From Cordia subcordata (lineage: Eukaryota > Streptophyta > Magnoliopsida > Boraginales > Cordiaceae), in contig JAPTOF010000017.1 of the NCBI GenBank assembly GCA_028554755.1, positions 8,804,001 through 8,868,000 on the forward strand: a stretch of 64,000 bases of DNA. The letters are read 5' to 3'. The notes under the pieces are model-generated. The model ran no database searches and was not told where the DNA came from. It saw nothing but the letters and a program-made list of their open reading frames with translations. Below, one piece after another: positions 9,078 to 20,896 of the stretch. Numbering within the stretch: the stretch's first letter is position 1; each line of letters begins with the position of its first letter. The position numbers were made by a program, and so were the translations under genes.

Positions 9078-12000
9078 AGACAATTAAACAATATCGGGAA
9101 TGTTTAGGATAGTCTAAATTGGTATTTTCGTAAATCGTTTTTTGTGTAACTTTTCAAGAAATACTTTTTTAGAAACTCTAATTTTTCATTTTCTATAAGA
9201 AACTGCAAAATGAGTTTTCTTTTAAGCTTCATTAGTCTTTTTTTAATATCAAATCATATACTAATTAGCTACTATAGAAAAATATTCTTTTCATAAAAAT
9301 AGAGTAACCCAAATCAGCTCTTTGTCAGTCGTCTGAATTGAGCACAATACTTCGTTGCCAAGATATGAACGTTGTACACCACATGAGGAGTGGAAGAATA
9401 TACAAAAATTAAAATACGTTAGATGGAATATGACGTTTCACTACTCATTCGAATGAAGCTTTTGTTTCAAAATTGACCTATTTTTCCATTAACACTGTAT
9501 ATAACATTGTTGATTGGTGTTAATCAAAATATCAGTTAAGACTAAAATTTTGTTTCGTTGCATAAAAGTATATAAGAGATAAATATCACCAATTTTACAT
9601 AATAAAATAAGACTTAGTGTGATTTGCAAGTGCTAAGAACCTTCCCTATTCCCTATCATGCACGCCCTTAACCAACCCCCCCCCCCCCCAAAAAAAAAAA
9701 AACCACCTAAATAATTGAATATTCATGAATATGACTCTTATCGTTGATTCTAAAGAATGGATGAACATGTGCACTATCATCTTTTGTCAAAGATACTCCT
9801 AATTATATATGTCATTCGTGATGGATGATATCATGTTTTTTAGCGTTCTAAATTATTGAATGCCGTACGTAATTTTTTCTTATTAGGTAGGTGTGATTAT
9901 TGGACTCAATCATGCATGGAAAAATGAGGTTTATCTGCATGTTCTTATCCAACTATTCTTATCGAAAAGGCAATGAATACTTTACTTTGATTGAGTGCAA
10001 TTAACAGACTTGCTATAAGTTTATGACTAAAGATTTTGAGGTCAAACTTATGATGTCTCATTAAAGATATTGTTATTATTTTTAACTAACCTAAAATATG
10101 TATTCAGGATATTTTGTATCCTCAGGATTGCACCTGTACATCGCACGAGGAGTTTTTCTTTTAAAATATTAGGTATAAATATATACATTAATATATGTCA
10201 TGCAAATGAAAGAAATTCATAATCTTTTATATCTATTGTTCGATGTTATATCTAAATTAAGTAATTTCGGGTTTAGGGTATATAAGCTCCGACTTTACTT
10301 GCTTCGGAGGTCTGCAAGACGAAAAAACAACTAAGGCTCTATGCATACAATAGCTAGGAGGCTGATGGTGGGTGCGTGTATCTGGTGGGTTGATCTTGTG
10401 TTTTCTATATAGACCCTTAATCATGGCAGTGTTAAGATACAATTAGAACTTCTTGAGCTCATCAGATAAGTCGTGTTGGTGTAATCCGGATAACAATCCA
10501 TGAATAGAGTTAGATTAGGAGTCTTTTCTCTTTGACTGGCTAACCATAGTAACAATTTCCATCTTGCCACAAAAATGACACAAAATTGAGAGACTTGAGT
10601 TGACCTGTGATCTGTAATCTCAGTTTGTGTTAGAATACTAGGATCTCCAGGTGTCTTGGATAAATAGATTAATTTTAGAGGGTCACTAATTGTTTTCGCA
10701 ACGGTCTAAAATCACACAACAACTCCATGATTGGGGTCGTTCTAATGGTAAATTAGTTTTGCATCAATGTAGCATGTCCTATGAACTTCAAATGTGACAC
10801 ATTTATTATTCAAATGATGTAGACTTTAAAACCATCATATAACATCAAACCCAACAACAACAACTACTACTACTATTACTACTATTAATTGATTTTGAGG
10901 GCGAATATTTCATGTTCAAAAATATAGTATCAAATTAGATTCGTGATCTTATTTTCTCCCTCCTTGCATGACCTATTTCTTCTTTTTAAGGCTCAATTAC
11001 GTTTTTGTACATATATAATTCACCTCATAGTTCTTGAAACCAAGTTATATGTGAGCAAGAGGGTTAATGTATGTATAATCTACTCATGTTACTATTAGTT
11101 AACATGGAATTTCATTAGTCTTAATAAGGATGTAGCACCATTAAAAGCATATAATATTCTAAAAACAAGAAGCGCCTAAGATTTTGCTGAACCAAAAGTT
11201 GAAGTCCACTTGCCTTTTCTTCCTCGTCAAACCACTATCCTTTGGTTACACTTAAACTTTTGGCTGTCAAATTTTGTTTTGACCCAAAAAGGGAAAGAAA
11301 ACAAAACTGTCAAATCGTTTGGATGTGGACGAGAATAGTAAAATATACCCTTGACTATGTAAATAGCGTAAATTATTCGCTCTCAATTATAGCGTGAGAG
11401 ATAACTTATTCTTTATTTTTTAAAAAGTGAATTTTTTGATCTATAAATATAAAATAGTGTGACACCATTAAGCTTCATCCCAGATTGTCCAAAATTTGAC
11501 ATTTTTGACATTACAGTTTATAAAACTTACAAACATGTACTCTTATTATATCAAAACATGACATTTTGGATGGCATTTGGGACAAAGGTTTATGCTAAGT
11601 TATCATCACATTATTATGAATTGGATAAATAGTACTTTACCATCTTGTGTGGTGTAAGTTTATCTCCTTGTAACTCAAAGTAGGCATAGGACTCTCTTAT
11701 ACTTTTCAAAATTAGATAAACAAGTGATCCAATTAGTAATGTTATTAGTTTTTTTAAGGGGAAAAGCAAAATGTCGAATATATCTTTCAAAATAGGAGGT
11801 ATATGCACTTATGGAAGGCAAAGCACACGAAGGTTAGGTCTAATTTTTTTTGGATTTATGTAAGATGAAACTCATTAAAACGCGTTTTCTTTCATGTTGA
11901 CAAAACACATCGTTAAATTTGACAGAGAACATGATGGAAGAACTAAGTGTACTTATGTTTTGAAAAATATAAAGAAATGTTATTTCTATTTTGAAACTAT

Positions 12001-12116
12001 AAGTAATAATATATATACACCAACGATAAACTACAAAAATTGGTACTATTTACCTTTGTGAATTTAGAGATCACATAGTTCATTTTAAACTATGAAAGGA
12101 TAGATATCTAGTCGAT

Positions 12117-12178
12117 CTATAATTGAGGGATCAATATATTAGTATGATCAATAATTGAGGGATCAATATATTAGTATA
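12117..12178. repeat. 32-bp direct tandem duplication
   Basis: The block ATAATTGAGGGATCAATATATTAGTAT occurs twice, with AATTGAGGGA starting at 12121 and 12153, a period of 32. The two copies are identical over the core. Confidence 0.85.
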
Positions 12179-12540
12179 AACTACATAAAGTCCATCCTAT
12201 AATGAGCCGCGGAATCAATGTAGGGATATGGCTAAGTGACTCACACCAAGTAGATTACGATTACGATGATGATGATGTCAAAGACTTTGGATCCAAGAAA
12301 ATTTGTACTTTGAACATGTACAAAATACGACTAAGATAAGCAATAAAATAGAGGAAAGCTGTTGTGTGAATCACGAACAAGAGGATTTGGTAGCTGCGGT
12401 CTATTCACATGGTTTCCAAAATGCTATTGCTATTTTCTAACCCTCCCCACCCAAAAAATTAAAAATAAATAAACAAATAAATAAAATAAAATATAAATAT
12501 AAATATAAATATAAATAAACTTTATTAAAGCAATCCCGAT

Positions 12541-12600
12541 GAAACCCCCCTTAAACCGCCGACAGCTGTTCCCTTTTTGGAAACAACACCTCCCAATCAG
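12541..12600. repeat. dispersed repeat, copy 1 of a GCTGTTCCC..CAACACCTCCC block
   Basis: The segment with CCGACAGCTGTTCCC and AACAACACCTCCC has a close relative at 14252-14312. It is GC-richer than its surroundings. No coding frame explains the conservation. Confidence 0.6.
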
Positions 12601-14251
12601 ATCACTCCAAGTGCAGTAGTGCACCTCTCCTTATTTTATTTAAATTTACTCGTGATTTTGTAAATTAGTTATAATAAAATAATAATATAATTATAATAAA
12701 ATAATGATTTTTTGCTCTAAGCTATATTAGATTTGAGACTAATCTCTATCAGATTGAGAACTATTAAAAAAAAAAAAAAGAGAATGAATCGAAATATAAC
12801 CGCTACACCAAAACTAGACATGAAAAACCAACTACACCGACTTAGTGAATAAATCGTGAATACAGAAATAGAAAACAATAATTGTAGCAGAGAATGAGAT
12901 TGCATTATTAGGTTGCAATTGAACGGATCGAGCAAGCTCGAATTGACGTAACATGAAACCTATTAGTTCGAAAGCTCCGTGAAAAATAATTTCGATCATT
13001 AGATATCAAATCTTGTGAATGTAAATTGTTCTGGTAAGGAGTAATTGATTTTTCAACTTAGTGCAAAAAATTAATTACATGGGATCAAAATGTAGCGTAG
13101 AGATCTTAATACAAAAGGTATACTTCCATCTTGCAAAAAGTCAAAGATGAATTTAACTTTTTGTTCTACTTTTCTTTTCTTTTCTTTTTTTCCTCTCACA
13201 ACATTGCCCTCAAAAGTCAAAACGCACCAATTTTGTTACTTTTTTGTACACATTCCTTCCTAAATTGCATCATTGATTTACTACTATTATGCACTATTTG
13301 GCTAAGTTAAAATAAAGCTAAACAATGAGCCATTTTTAATCAACAATAATTTACCCAAAACATTTTTAAATTTTTATATTTAACTAATAAAATTTTAGAA
13401 GGTCAAAAGAATTTTAGGAGCTTTTGTAACGATAATGGTACCTACCAATCCCAAGTAGGGGTTTTCATTGGAAAATCCCTGCCCTAGTCAATGTTTTTAT
13501 TTTTTTCGAAATAATTTTTGAGAAAGGGATCTTATTCTGTTCCGTTCCCCAATTCACCAATGTGGAACACTGTATGGGAAAATGGGGAATGGGGAAAAAA
13601 GATTAGGATTGGAGAATCCTCGAATTTTTTTATGTAAAAAGTTTAAAACTAATTTTCCTTTAACGTTAAGTCTTTTACCTAATCTTTTGATCTCTAATTA
13701 CGCCATTAGAATCAAAATCCTTTTTAATTCATCCCACACCAAAATTGCACTTTGAAGGAACTAACTAATGATATTTCTAAATAGTATTGCAAGACAAATT
13801 ATGACATTAAACATTATGCTAGCTTTTTACATTTTTAATTTTATACTACTAACATAGACATAGTAATATGTCCTACTCGTGCTAAGCGCTTGGACAAATA
13901 AAAATCATCATTATCAAGAGTTAACACATCAACAAAATTAAGTACATAATCAATATATGTCCATCACATAATTTAACCCACAAAACACAAATAAAATATT
14001 ATATTATATATACACACACATATATATGTATATTAATATATAATAAAAATTTTTGGATTTCGAGTATTCCCCAAAAGAAAAAATCTTTATCCTTCGCCAA
14101 CTCGATTTTTTGAAATTTTTTTCCACTCCTAATATTTTTTTTTCTAATTCTCCAATTTTTTTTTTCCATCTCAAAATGTCGAGTCGATAATTGAATTTTC
14201 CAACGAGTACAAACCCCTAATCCCAAGTTTTTCATCACTAAAGAGAATTTC

Positions 14252-14312
14252 GAATGACCCCTTAAGCAGCCGACTGCTGTTCCCTGGTTGGCAACAACAC
14301 CTCCCGCTCACG
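14252..14312. repeat. dispersed repeat, copy 2
   Basis: CCGACTGCTGTTCCC and CAACAACACCTCCC match the copy at 12541-12600 in the same orientation, about 1.7 kb away. Confidence 0.6.
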
Positions 14313-14365
14313 TCTAAAAGAAAAGGCTAGTTTGTGGGGCTCTAAGGCGGGGCCCACAACGAAAA

Positions 14366-14500
14366 GTAGACGCGTCCTATACATACATATACATATGACA
14401 GACATACACACAAGTGTGTGTGAGAGTGAAGTAGACGCGTCCTATATATATATACACACACAAATAGACAGACACGCACACAAGTGTGAGTGAGAGTGCG
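14366..14500. repeat. 65-bp tandem duplication with CA/TA-rich interior
   Basis: GTAGACGCGTCCTATA starts at 14366 and again at 14431. Each copy continues through a TA/CA-rich stretch to CACACAAGTGTGxGTGAGAGTG. The centre of each unit differs by microsatellite change. Confidence 0.8.
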
Positions 14501-15676
14501 TGTACGTGATGATATATGTGTGTCCTAAGGAATGTAGGACGAGGGGGTTGCACATGGGGGGTGTGCTAGGGGTTCAAGAAAATTCATGTGATCACATGTG
14601 CTTTTTCTCTTTTGTTTTTTGACTCGTGGGTCCCACTTTTCCACCCTGCCCTGGCCCCACAACCCCCCAATCCTTGTTCTTATTTTAGGTCGAGTATCTT
14701 GATTTATCTAGTAGTTAGGTTGTGATTTATAAGGTTGATCATTCTATTTTATTTATTGGTGGTTAGACTCTGCTGAATTTTCGATATCCGCTTTGCCAGT
14801 TAAATTTTCCTTGAGTTAGAAATAAACAAAGGATCGAATGATTATAAATGATTCATAGAAAAACTTAAATAATTTATAAATAATTAAATCCTACTTACAA
14901 TATTATGATATAACGAAAATATTTTTATTAATAACTAGAGGTTTTGTTTGATCTTTAACGTTATAATTTGATCCCCGTGGTTTTAAGATTACATATTTTC
15001 GTATATGATTTCGAAATAGATATATATTTTCTCATATCATTTTACGCTCGTACAATTAATGTGCAACGTCTTTTAAATCATATGATATTAACAAGTTTTG
15101 CAGTTACGAGAAATTTTATAACACTTCTGTAAAAATACAAATAGTTATGGTACATCACAATGAAATGTTCAAATATGTATGACTCTAATATATAGGATCG
15201 ACAATTAAAACATTCATATATATATATATATATATATCGTAGTAAAAGGTTTTCTCGCTTGAATTTATATTCTCCTATTATAAATATTGTACATAAATCG
15301 GGTTGTTCATAAATTATGGATTTTTTAACTTTGTGAATTGTGATGGATTCAATGTAATTGTGGTGGTGATCATGTTAGTCAATTTAAAAAGTGGAGATTT
15401 ATATACAAACCACGCCCACACATTTTTACGAACGTGCAAGTAATATTAAAAAAATCCATAAACAATACAATCAGAGGAATCTTAGGAATTAAAGATCTAA
15501 TGATAAAATGGTATGTTTCTATCTTTTAATATAAATAGGTTCAAGAATTAATTTTCATTAATTACAATGTAATTGGTGTTTGACCTCGTTTAGAGTGAAA
15601 AAAAAAAAAAAAAGGGGTCATGGGAAGCCAAAGCCCGGAAATTGGCAGGCCCAGCTTCGTTGGCATTGAACACTCA

Positions 15677-15682
15677 TATAAA
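15677..15682 (+). promoter_or_regulatory. TATA box of the UPBEAT1-like gene
   Basis: TATAAA lies 110 bp upstream of the chosen ATG at 15792, a normal position for a plant gene with an 80-bp leader. The leader is CA-rich. Confidence 0.55.
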
Positions 15683-15791
15683 GAGAGCAACTCAAACCAC
15701 AATAATTTAACACCACCCCACACACCATTTGCCAACACCACCTTCACTCTCCAAAAAAAACACACACACACGCACACAACACACAGTAAAA

Positions 15792-16235
15792 ATGGATATT
15801 GGAGCTACTAGTAGCACCCAAGAACAACCAAAAACCATATCCACATTATCAAATAAAGATGCACTACTAGGCTCCATGCAGGAAAGGTCATCATCATCGG
15901 AATCTTCGGCCACTATGTTCCGCCGTGTGCGGCGGAGGAGCTCCGGAAAGAGGAGGAGAAACACCCACGTGAAGAAAGCGTCGAAAGATGCGAATAACAA
16001 CGCTTGCGGTACTAATGGTGAAAGTGATCGTCAAGAAGATGAGAAGGCCGAGGTGGAGAAGAAGATCATGGCGTTGCAGCAAATTGTGCCCGGTGGTGAA
16101 GAGCTTGGAGTCGACAAGCTCTTCGAAAAGACTGCTGGGTACATTTTGGCTTTGCAGTCTCAAGTCAAAGCCTTGGGTGTTCTCACACACATTGTTGAAG
16201 GTTCAGACAAGGAAATGAGGAAGCTTGGAGGGTGA
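15792..16235 (+). CDS. atypical bHLH protein, UPBEAT1-like
   Basis: A 147-residue single-exon protein. Residues 1-45 are Ser/Thr-rich. Residues 44-62 are strongly basic (RRVRRRSSGKRRR). A helix-loop-helix occupies about 86-130: first helix around EKKIMALQQIVPG, loop GGEELGV, second helix DKLFEKTAGYILALQSQVKAL. The basic stretch is separate from the HLH and lacks the His-Glu-Arg E-box contact residues, which marks the atypical HLH group. The HLH resembles Arabidopsis UPBEAT1, which regulates peroxidase genes and the root proliferation-to-differentiation transition. The ATG at 15792 is preferred to the in-frame ATG at 15729, which would read the CA-rich leader. IBH1-type HLH proteins are an alternative. 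A pyrimidine-rich 3' flank follows. Confidence 0.75.
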   Translation: MDIGATSSTQEQPKTISTLSNKDALLGSMQERSSSSESSATMFRRVRRRSSGKRRRNTHVKKASKDANNNACGTNGESDRQEDEKAEVEKKIMALQQIVPGGEELGVDKLFEKTAGYILALQSQVKALGVLTHIVEGSDKEMRKLGG

Positions 16236-16765
16236 AAATGTTTTCTTGATTTTTCATACAAGAATGTCTTGTGTGTGGTGGGTACATTGTCTTTTTTTTT
16301 TTTTTCTTTTCTTTTTTCTCTCTTTCTCTTTCTCTTTCTTTTCTTCTTCTTCTTCTTCTTTTTTTTTTTTTGAAATTGCTAGACCAATATATTTTATATT
16401 TTTTGTTGGTGTAAGTGGAGTTTAGGAGTTAGACTTTTAGATTTTCTTTTCTTTTTTTTTTTTTTTGAATTTTAAATCAAGTCTTCAATTTGGATATATT
16501 TCCATGCATGAAGAGATGAATTTCTTCTAGTTATGGTACTTTCTTGGATAACTTTTCTATGTTCTCATCATTTTCTATTTTACTTTTTATTACTTATTAT
16601 TTTTATGAATATATATTATTAGTTTTAATTGAATCACATTTTCACCATTATATGTAACAGGCGAATCCAAATAAATCGATTCCGATATGGTAGGAACTAG
16701 GATTTAAAGTGTTATAAAATAGAGATTTTTGGTCCATCAATGTTAACATTTAATATCTTGGCTAA

Positions 16766-16975
16766 CTAGTTTGTGGGCTTCAAGACCATGAATTCGTTGT
16801 GCGTTTTGGTCATGTACTCGTTGAACTTCAAGGAGGACTTTTTTAGGGTCGGGGGGGCCCCGGGGGGAGGAGAGGACGAGGAGACTTGAAGGAGGAATCC
16901 AAAGACCAAAGCCGACTTTCTATAAGCAAGCTCACATGCTGTTGCCTGGCACCACTTGTACGAATGCATGTACAT
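16766..16975 (-). other. GC-rich island with a short open frame, possible captured exon
   Basis: The surroundings are about 30% GC, but this segment contains GGGGGGGCCCCGGGGGG and an open minus-strand frame of 69 codons with a Ser/Pro-rich middle. I do not recognise the protein. The composition break suggests a gene fragment moved here or a remnant exon. Confidence 0.25.
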
Positions 16976-18026
16976 CTAACATCTTCTGATGCAATGCATT
17001 AAAGTGAAGAATGATAGTACGTGTATACTAGCGTTTAACTCGTGCGATGTAACAAGCCACGTATTGAGCGATTAATTGTATGCCAAATGAAATTTTGTTG
17101 TATGATTTATGGATTTCTATATAAATTTGGTATTATCAAGATAAATGTGCAATTTATTGTATTAATGAGTTTATAAATATTTAAATTCAATTAATAGTTT
17201 GCCAATAATTTGTATCTTTATGTCATTGAATATATATATATATAGACAGGGACAGACCAAAGATGAGATATTAGAAAGGATCAAATTATAAACCATAGAG
17301 AGAAAAGATATTAATAAAATATAGAAGAAAGATCAAAAAGTATTAGAAGCAACAACTAAGCTATTATTCCAGTAAGATTGAAGAGAGTAGAGACCAAAGA
17401 GTATCTTAATTCATTATTAAGATTATAGAAAAAAAAAACGTTCTTACTTTTTGCTCTAATTAAAAAAACGACAAAAAATAAAATTATGTAGAGAGAGAAG
17501 GAGAAGAGATTTTACGTGTTATCTAAAAAAAAAAGTAAGAGATCTTACGTGTTATCTAAAAAGAAAGAGTAATGTTCTATTTTCTGATGATTATTCAATT
17601 AAAATTGCAAAAACCTCATCTTAGGATAGATAGAGGGTGCAATTAATGTCCCCTTCTTCGTTGTAAATTCACTTTCATCAATATAATCTCAGAGAGAAAC
17701 ACCTCTCTTTTTATGGAAAAAAAACTAAAATTTCAAAAACCAAAAATGAAGAACATAAATATGAAAGGTTAATGATAAAGAGATCAATTTACAAAAATAA
17801 ATTAAGTTACCATTTATTAAATTAGTTTTTCATTCTAAACAAACAATTATCAAATCAATTACATGCTTATTTATTGCTCAAATTCCGTGTGCTTGATTTT
17901 CTAACTTCTGAAAATAAAACATCATTATCAATTTGTAAACTAATTTGTTGTGCTTTCCCCAAAGTTGGTTTTGTGCTTTCTCTAAACTTTGTACACAAAT
18001 TTATCTCATAAAAAAAAAAAAAATTC

Positions 18027-18053
18027 GGGGGAGGGAGGGGGGAGGGGGGGGGG
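18027..18053 (+). other. G-quadruplex-capable G tract
   Basis: Four or more runs of at least three G occur within 27 bases (GGGGGAGGGAGGGGGGAGGG...), directly after an A-rich tract. It fits the G3+N1-7 rule for a plus-strand G-quadruplex. No gene reads across it. Confidence 0.6.
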
Positions 18054-19710
18054 CCTAAAGCATATGTAGTTCCGTCCTTGTATATAGAATAAAATTAGAA
18101 GCATAGTATCACATGGTAATGAATTACTTTGTAATACGCCATAAAGATTAACAATTGGAAAATGTGCATGTACAAAGGAGAGAAGGGTAACAATAGAAGC
18201 TGTACATATATCAAAATGCACACTATTAGTCAGTCATGATAAGGCAAAATTTTAGCCAAAAAGCTCGGGCTAAGCAATTAAGCGACCTCCTTACAGGACT
18301 AAGTAGTTTTACCAATATATGTCCATATATATATACTTTTGAAGTCCAAAAGCAACTAAGCGCAGCGCATCTGTTTTTGGCACAGAGGCGATGAGGGATG
18401 CTAACCCGGCCACCCAACCCAGCAGGTCAGGGTACATGTAATGATAGACTGCGTAGCCCTATCTGGTCCATGCTATAACGACATGTTTTGGTGCATGCAC
18501 CAAAATCGATTAAAAATGATGGAGAAAATTAAAAATTTTAACTCAAGATAATTTTCACAAGGATCTAATAAATGGAGCGGAATGAAACATCTTCTAGATT
18601 TATATGTCACTAAATCGACTTTGCCTCCTCCTAAACAGAAAATTAAAATTGAACTTGTCATAAATGGAGCGTGAACATGAACAAATTCTAAGCTGTAGGC
18701 TGGGTGAAACTAGCCCATATCCTAACTTGGGCCCGTTAATGCTCACAAGATGGCCCATGACAAGTTCGTAATATCAAAAGTTAAAATTGACAAAAATCGT
18801 ATAGCTTGTTTACATTAAATGGGCCAAAGCCCTAACCAATTTTACTAAGGCCTGTCAAATGCACTTCAATTTTACTAAGGCCTATTTTCATTTGGCCTAT
18901 TTTAAGGCCTTTTTCTCTTTTTGGGTCGTGAACTATCTAAGGCCACCTGATGCATGAAATCAAATCCATTAGAAGTTCTAATCCATTTCTCTTGTTTGTG
19001 GCCCTTTTTTTTGGAAGGTCAATATTCAAGATCCAGTTTATTATTTGTGGCTTTCTTCCTGTTACATGGGCTTAGCCCATTTTCTATTGCTGTAGGTATT
19101 TTCGGTTTTTGGTTCTCTTGGTCCTATTAAGCCCAGGCTTAGTACAGCCCAAAACTCATCTCAAACAAAAGCTATCAAGGATGAAAGAGCCGAGAAACAC
19201 TTGGCACAACCGTTTAGTGCACGAGATATGAAATCACTAGGGTGCAATCACGTTAAAAGAAAGCCTTGATTGATGTTGCGCTTTTATGCATTGGATCCTT
19301 TGTTCGTTTTGATGAAAAGCCAAAAAAGAAAAGAAAAGAAAAGAAAAACCTTGTGCTTTTTTGTTTTCAAAATAATTAATATATAATTGTTATATTCCAA
19401 CCACCAAAAAAAAAAAAAAAAAGCAAAAAATTACAATCATTGCAAACCCCTATCAATTTACAACTAATAAGTTTTTGACCCCCCCAAAAAAGGGAAATTT
19501 ACAACTAATAAGTGGGGCCCAATATCTTTTTACACGTGCGACGCAGAGTCCCCCCTTTTGGGATTCACCATTCACCAAGAAAAATGTAGTAAAAAATCTG
19601 AAAGAATTCCCCCAAACCCTAAAATCCAATATATTCTTCACACACAAACACACGCTAAAACACACTGACTCACACACACCATCACACACCCTGCAGCTCT
19701 CTTAACTAAG

Positions 19711-19945
19711 GTAAAACAAAGCAAAACAAAAGCGAAAAAAGAAAATCTCATCTCATCTCATCTCATCTACGTGTTTCTCATACGAACTTTCTGGCTGCTG
19801 ATAATATCTCGCTTTCATTTACTGTTTAGCTTTTGTTATTTTCTTCAGCAACCAAACAGTACTTATTTTATTTTATTTTATTTTTTCTTTGGTATTTGGA
19901 TTTAAATGCTTGTTCAACTAATTGTTTAATTGTATTAATTGATTG

Positions 19946-19977
<32 letters not shown>

Positions 19978-19986
19978 GTGTTATAG
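19711..19986 (+). other. 5' UTR intron of the PMD-like gene (predicted)
   Basis: AACTAAG/GTAAAAC gives a donor at 19711. TTTTTGTGTTATAG/GATTTG gives an acceptor ending at 19986, preceded by a long T-rich stretch. The coding start follows 13 bp later. An intron in the leader just before the ATG is common in plant housekeeping genes and can raise expression. Confidence 0.55.
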
Positions 19987-19999
19987 GATTTGATCAACG

Positions 20000-20896
20000 A
20001 TGGCGGATGATGCGAAGATTAACGGCGAGTTTGCCGATGATCGGACGGTGGACATAAGCGGCTACGAGACGCCAGATTCGGATTCCAAAACCTCGGCGCT
20101 CAACGAAAAAATCGCGGCCTTGGAGCAAGAGAATCGCCAGCTGGTCCACGACAAGGATATACTGGAGAAGAAAATCTCGGATTTGAGGCAATCTTTCGAT
20201 GAATCTGAGAAAGGAAAAGAGGAATTGAAGGAGGAGGTGGAGAAATCGAAATCGGAGGTAAAAACTCTGGAATCGGTGGCGGCGAGGGCGGCTGAGCTTG
20301 AAGGTGAGGTGTCGAGGCTGCAGCATGATTTGATTAGCACGACGAGTGCGTTGGAGGAGTCGAATTTGGAGTTGTCGAAGGTTAATGCTGCGCTGGATGA
20401 GGTGAAAAAGAGCGAAAGTGAGAAGGGAGTGAAACTGGACGCGATAGTGAAGGAGAGGGATTTATTGGTGAAGAAATATGGGGAGTTGGAGGTTAAGCAG
20501 AGCGAGACTCGTGAGGAAATTAATGGGAAGGAGAAGGAAATAAGGAGTTTGAAGGAGAAAATCGAGGAACTGAAGGCGATTATGGCGAAGGATGGGGAGG
20601 ATAAGAAGGAAGCAGAGGGTTTGAGCAGTAAGTTAGAGAGGAAAGTGAAGGAATTGGAAGGGAAGATCGCGGTTTTGGAAGGGAAGTTGGAGGAGAAAGA
20701 GAGGGTGATTAATGGGTTCGAAGAGAAGGAACGTGCAGTTCCCGATGGGGAGGTGGTAGAGAGGGGTGAGGTTAAGCAGAAGGGATTAGTGGTTGGTGGA
20801 AAGCCAGTGGAGTGGCCGCTGATTGCTGGTTCAGTAGTTGGAGCTGTTGGATTAGTCGGGGTTGTGTGCTACCTTCGTTACGCAAGGAGGACTTAA
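20000..20896 (+). CDS. tail-anchored coiled-coil protein, PMD1/PMD2-like
   Basis: A 298-residue intronless coding region. Residues 1-28 are an acidic polar head. About 29-255 are almost continuous heptad coiled coil rich in Glu/Lys/Leu (e.g. LNEKIAALEQENRQL). About 272-292 form one hydrophobic helix (WPLIAGSVVGAVGLVGVVCYL) followed by the short basic tail RYARRT. This is the layout of plant PEROXISOMAL AND MITOCHONDRIAL DIVISION FACTOR 1/2, which sit on the outer membranes of mitochondria and peroxisomes by a C-terminal tail anchor and promote organelle proliferation or morphology, independent of the dynamin machinery. The ATG context is AACGATGGCG. Another tail-anchored coiled-coil protein cannot be excluded because coiled coils carry little family signal, but length, anchor and tail all fit. 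Confidence 0.75.
   Translation: MADDAKINGEFADDRTVDISGYETPDSDSKTSALNEKIAALEQENRQLVHDKDILEKKISDLRQSFDESEKGKEELKEEVEKSKSEVKTLESVAARAAELEGEVSRLQHDLISTTSALEESNLELSKVNAALDEVKKSESEKGVKLDAIVKERDLLVKKYGELEVKQSETREEINGKEKEIRSLKEKIEELKAIMAKDGEDKKEAEGLSSKLERKVKELEGKIAVLEGKLEEKERVINGFEEKERAVPDGEVVERGEVKQKGLVVGGKPVEWPLIAGSVVGAVGLVGVVCYLRYARRT

Larger units (their letters stand above)
9078..15660. other. 6.5 kb intergenic region without a recognisable gene
   Basis: No open frame above about 80 codons shows a domain or credible composition. The region holds a C14 run at 9676-9689 followed by an A run, short tandem duplications listed separately, AT microsatellites (about 14010-14040 and 15216-15238), and segments that look like decayed repeats. 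It could hide non-coding transcripts, which cannot be judged from sequence alone. Confidence 0.5.
16236..19700. other. intergenic region without a convincing gene
   Basis: It starts with T/CT-rich tracts (about 16290-16370), consistent with the 3' UTR and beyond of the bHLH gene. A GC-rich island at 16750-16975, a G-rich run at 18027-18053 and A-rich homopolymers (17997-18023 and 19407-19422) stand out. Short open frames, such as those near 18006-18417, show no known domains. Confidence 0.5.

Noticed and set aside
15988..16218. Alternative frame inside the bHLH gene
   Set aside because: Shadow of the HLH reading frame. The frame from 15792 gives the recognisable helix-loop-helix.
18226..18417. 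Possible exon of a minus-strand gene
   Set aside because: Short frame with TA microsatellite inside, no domain and no convincing splice partners.
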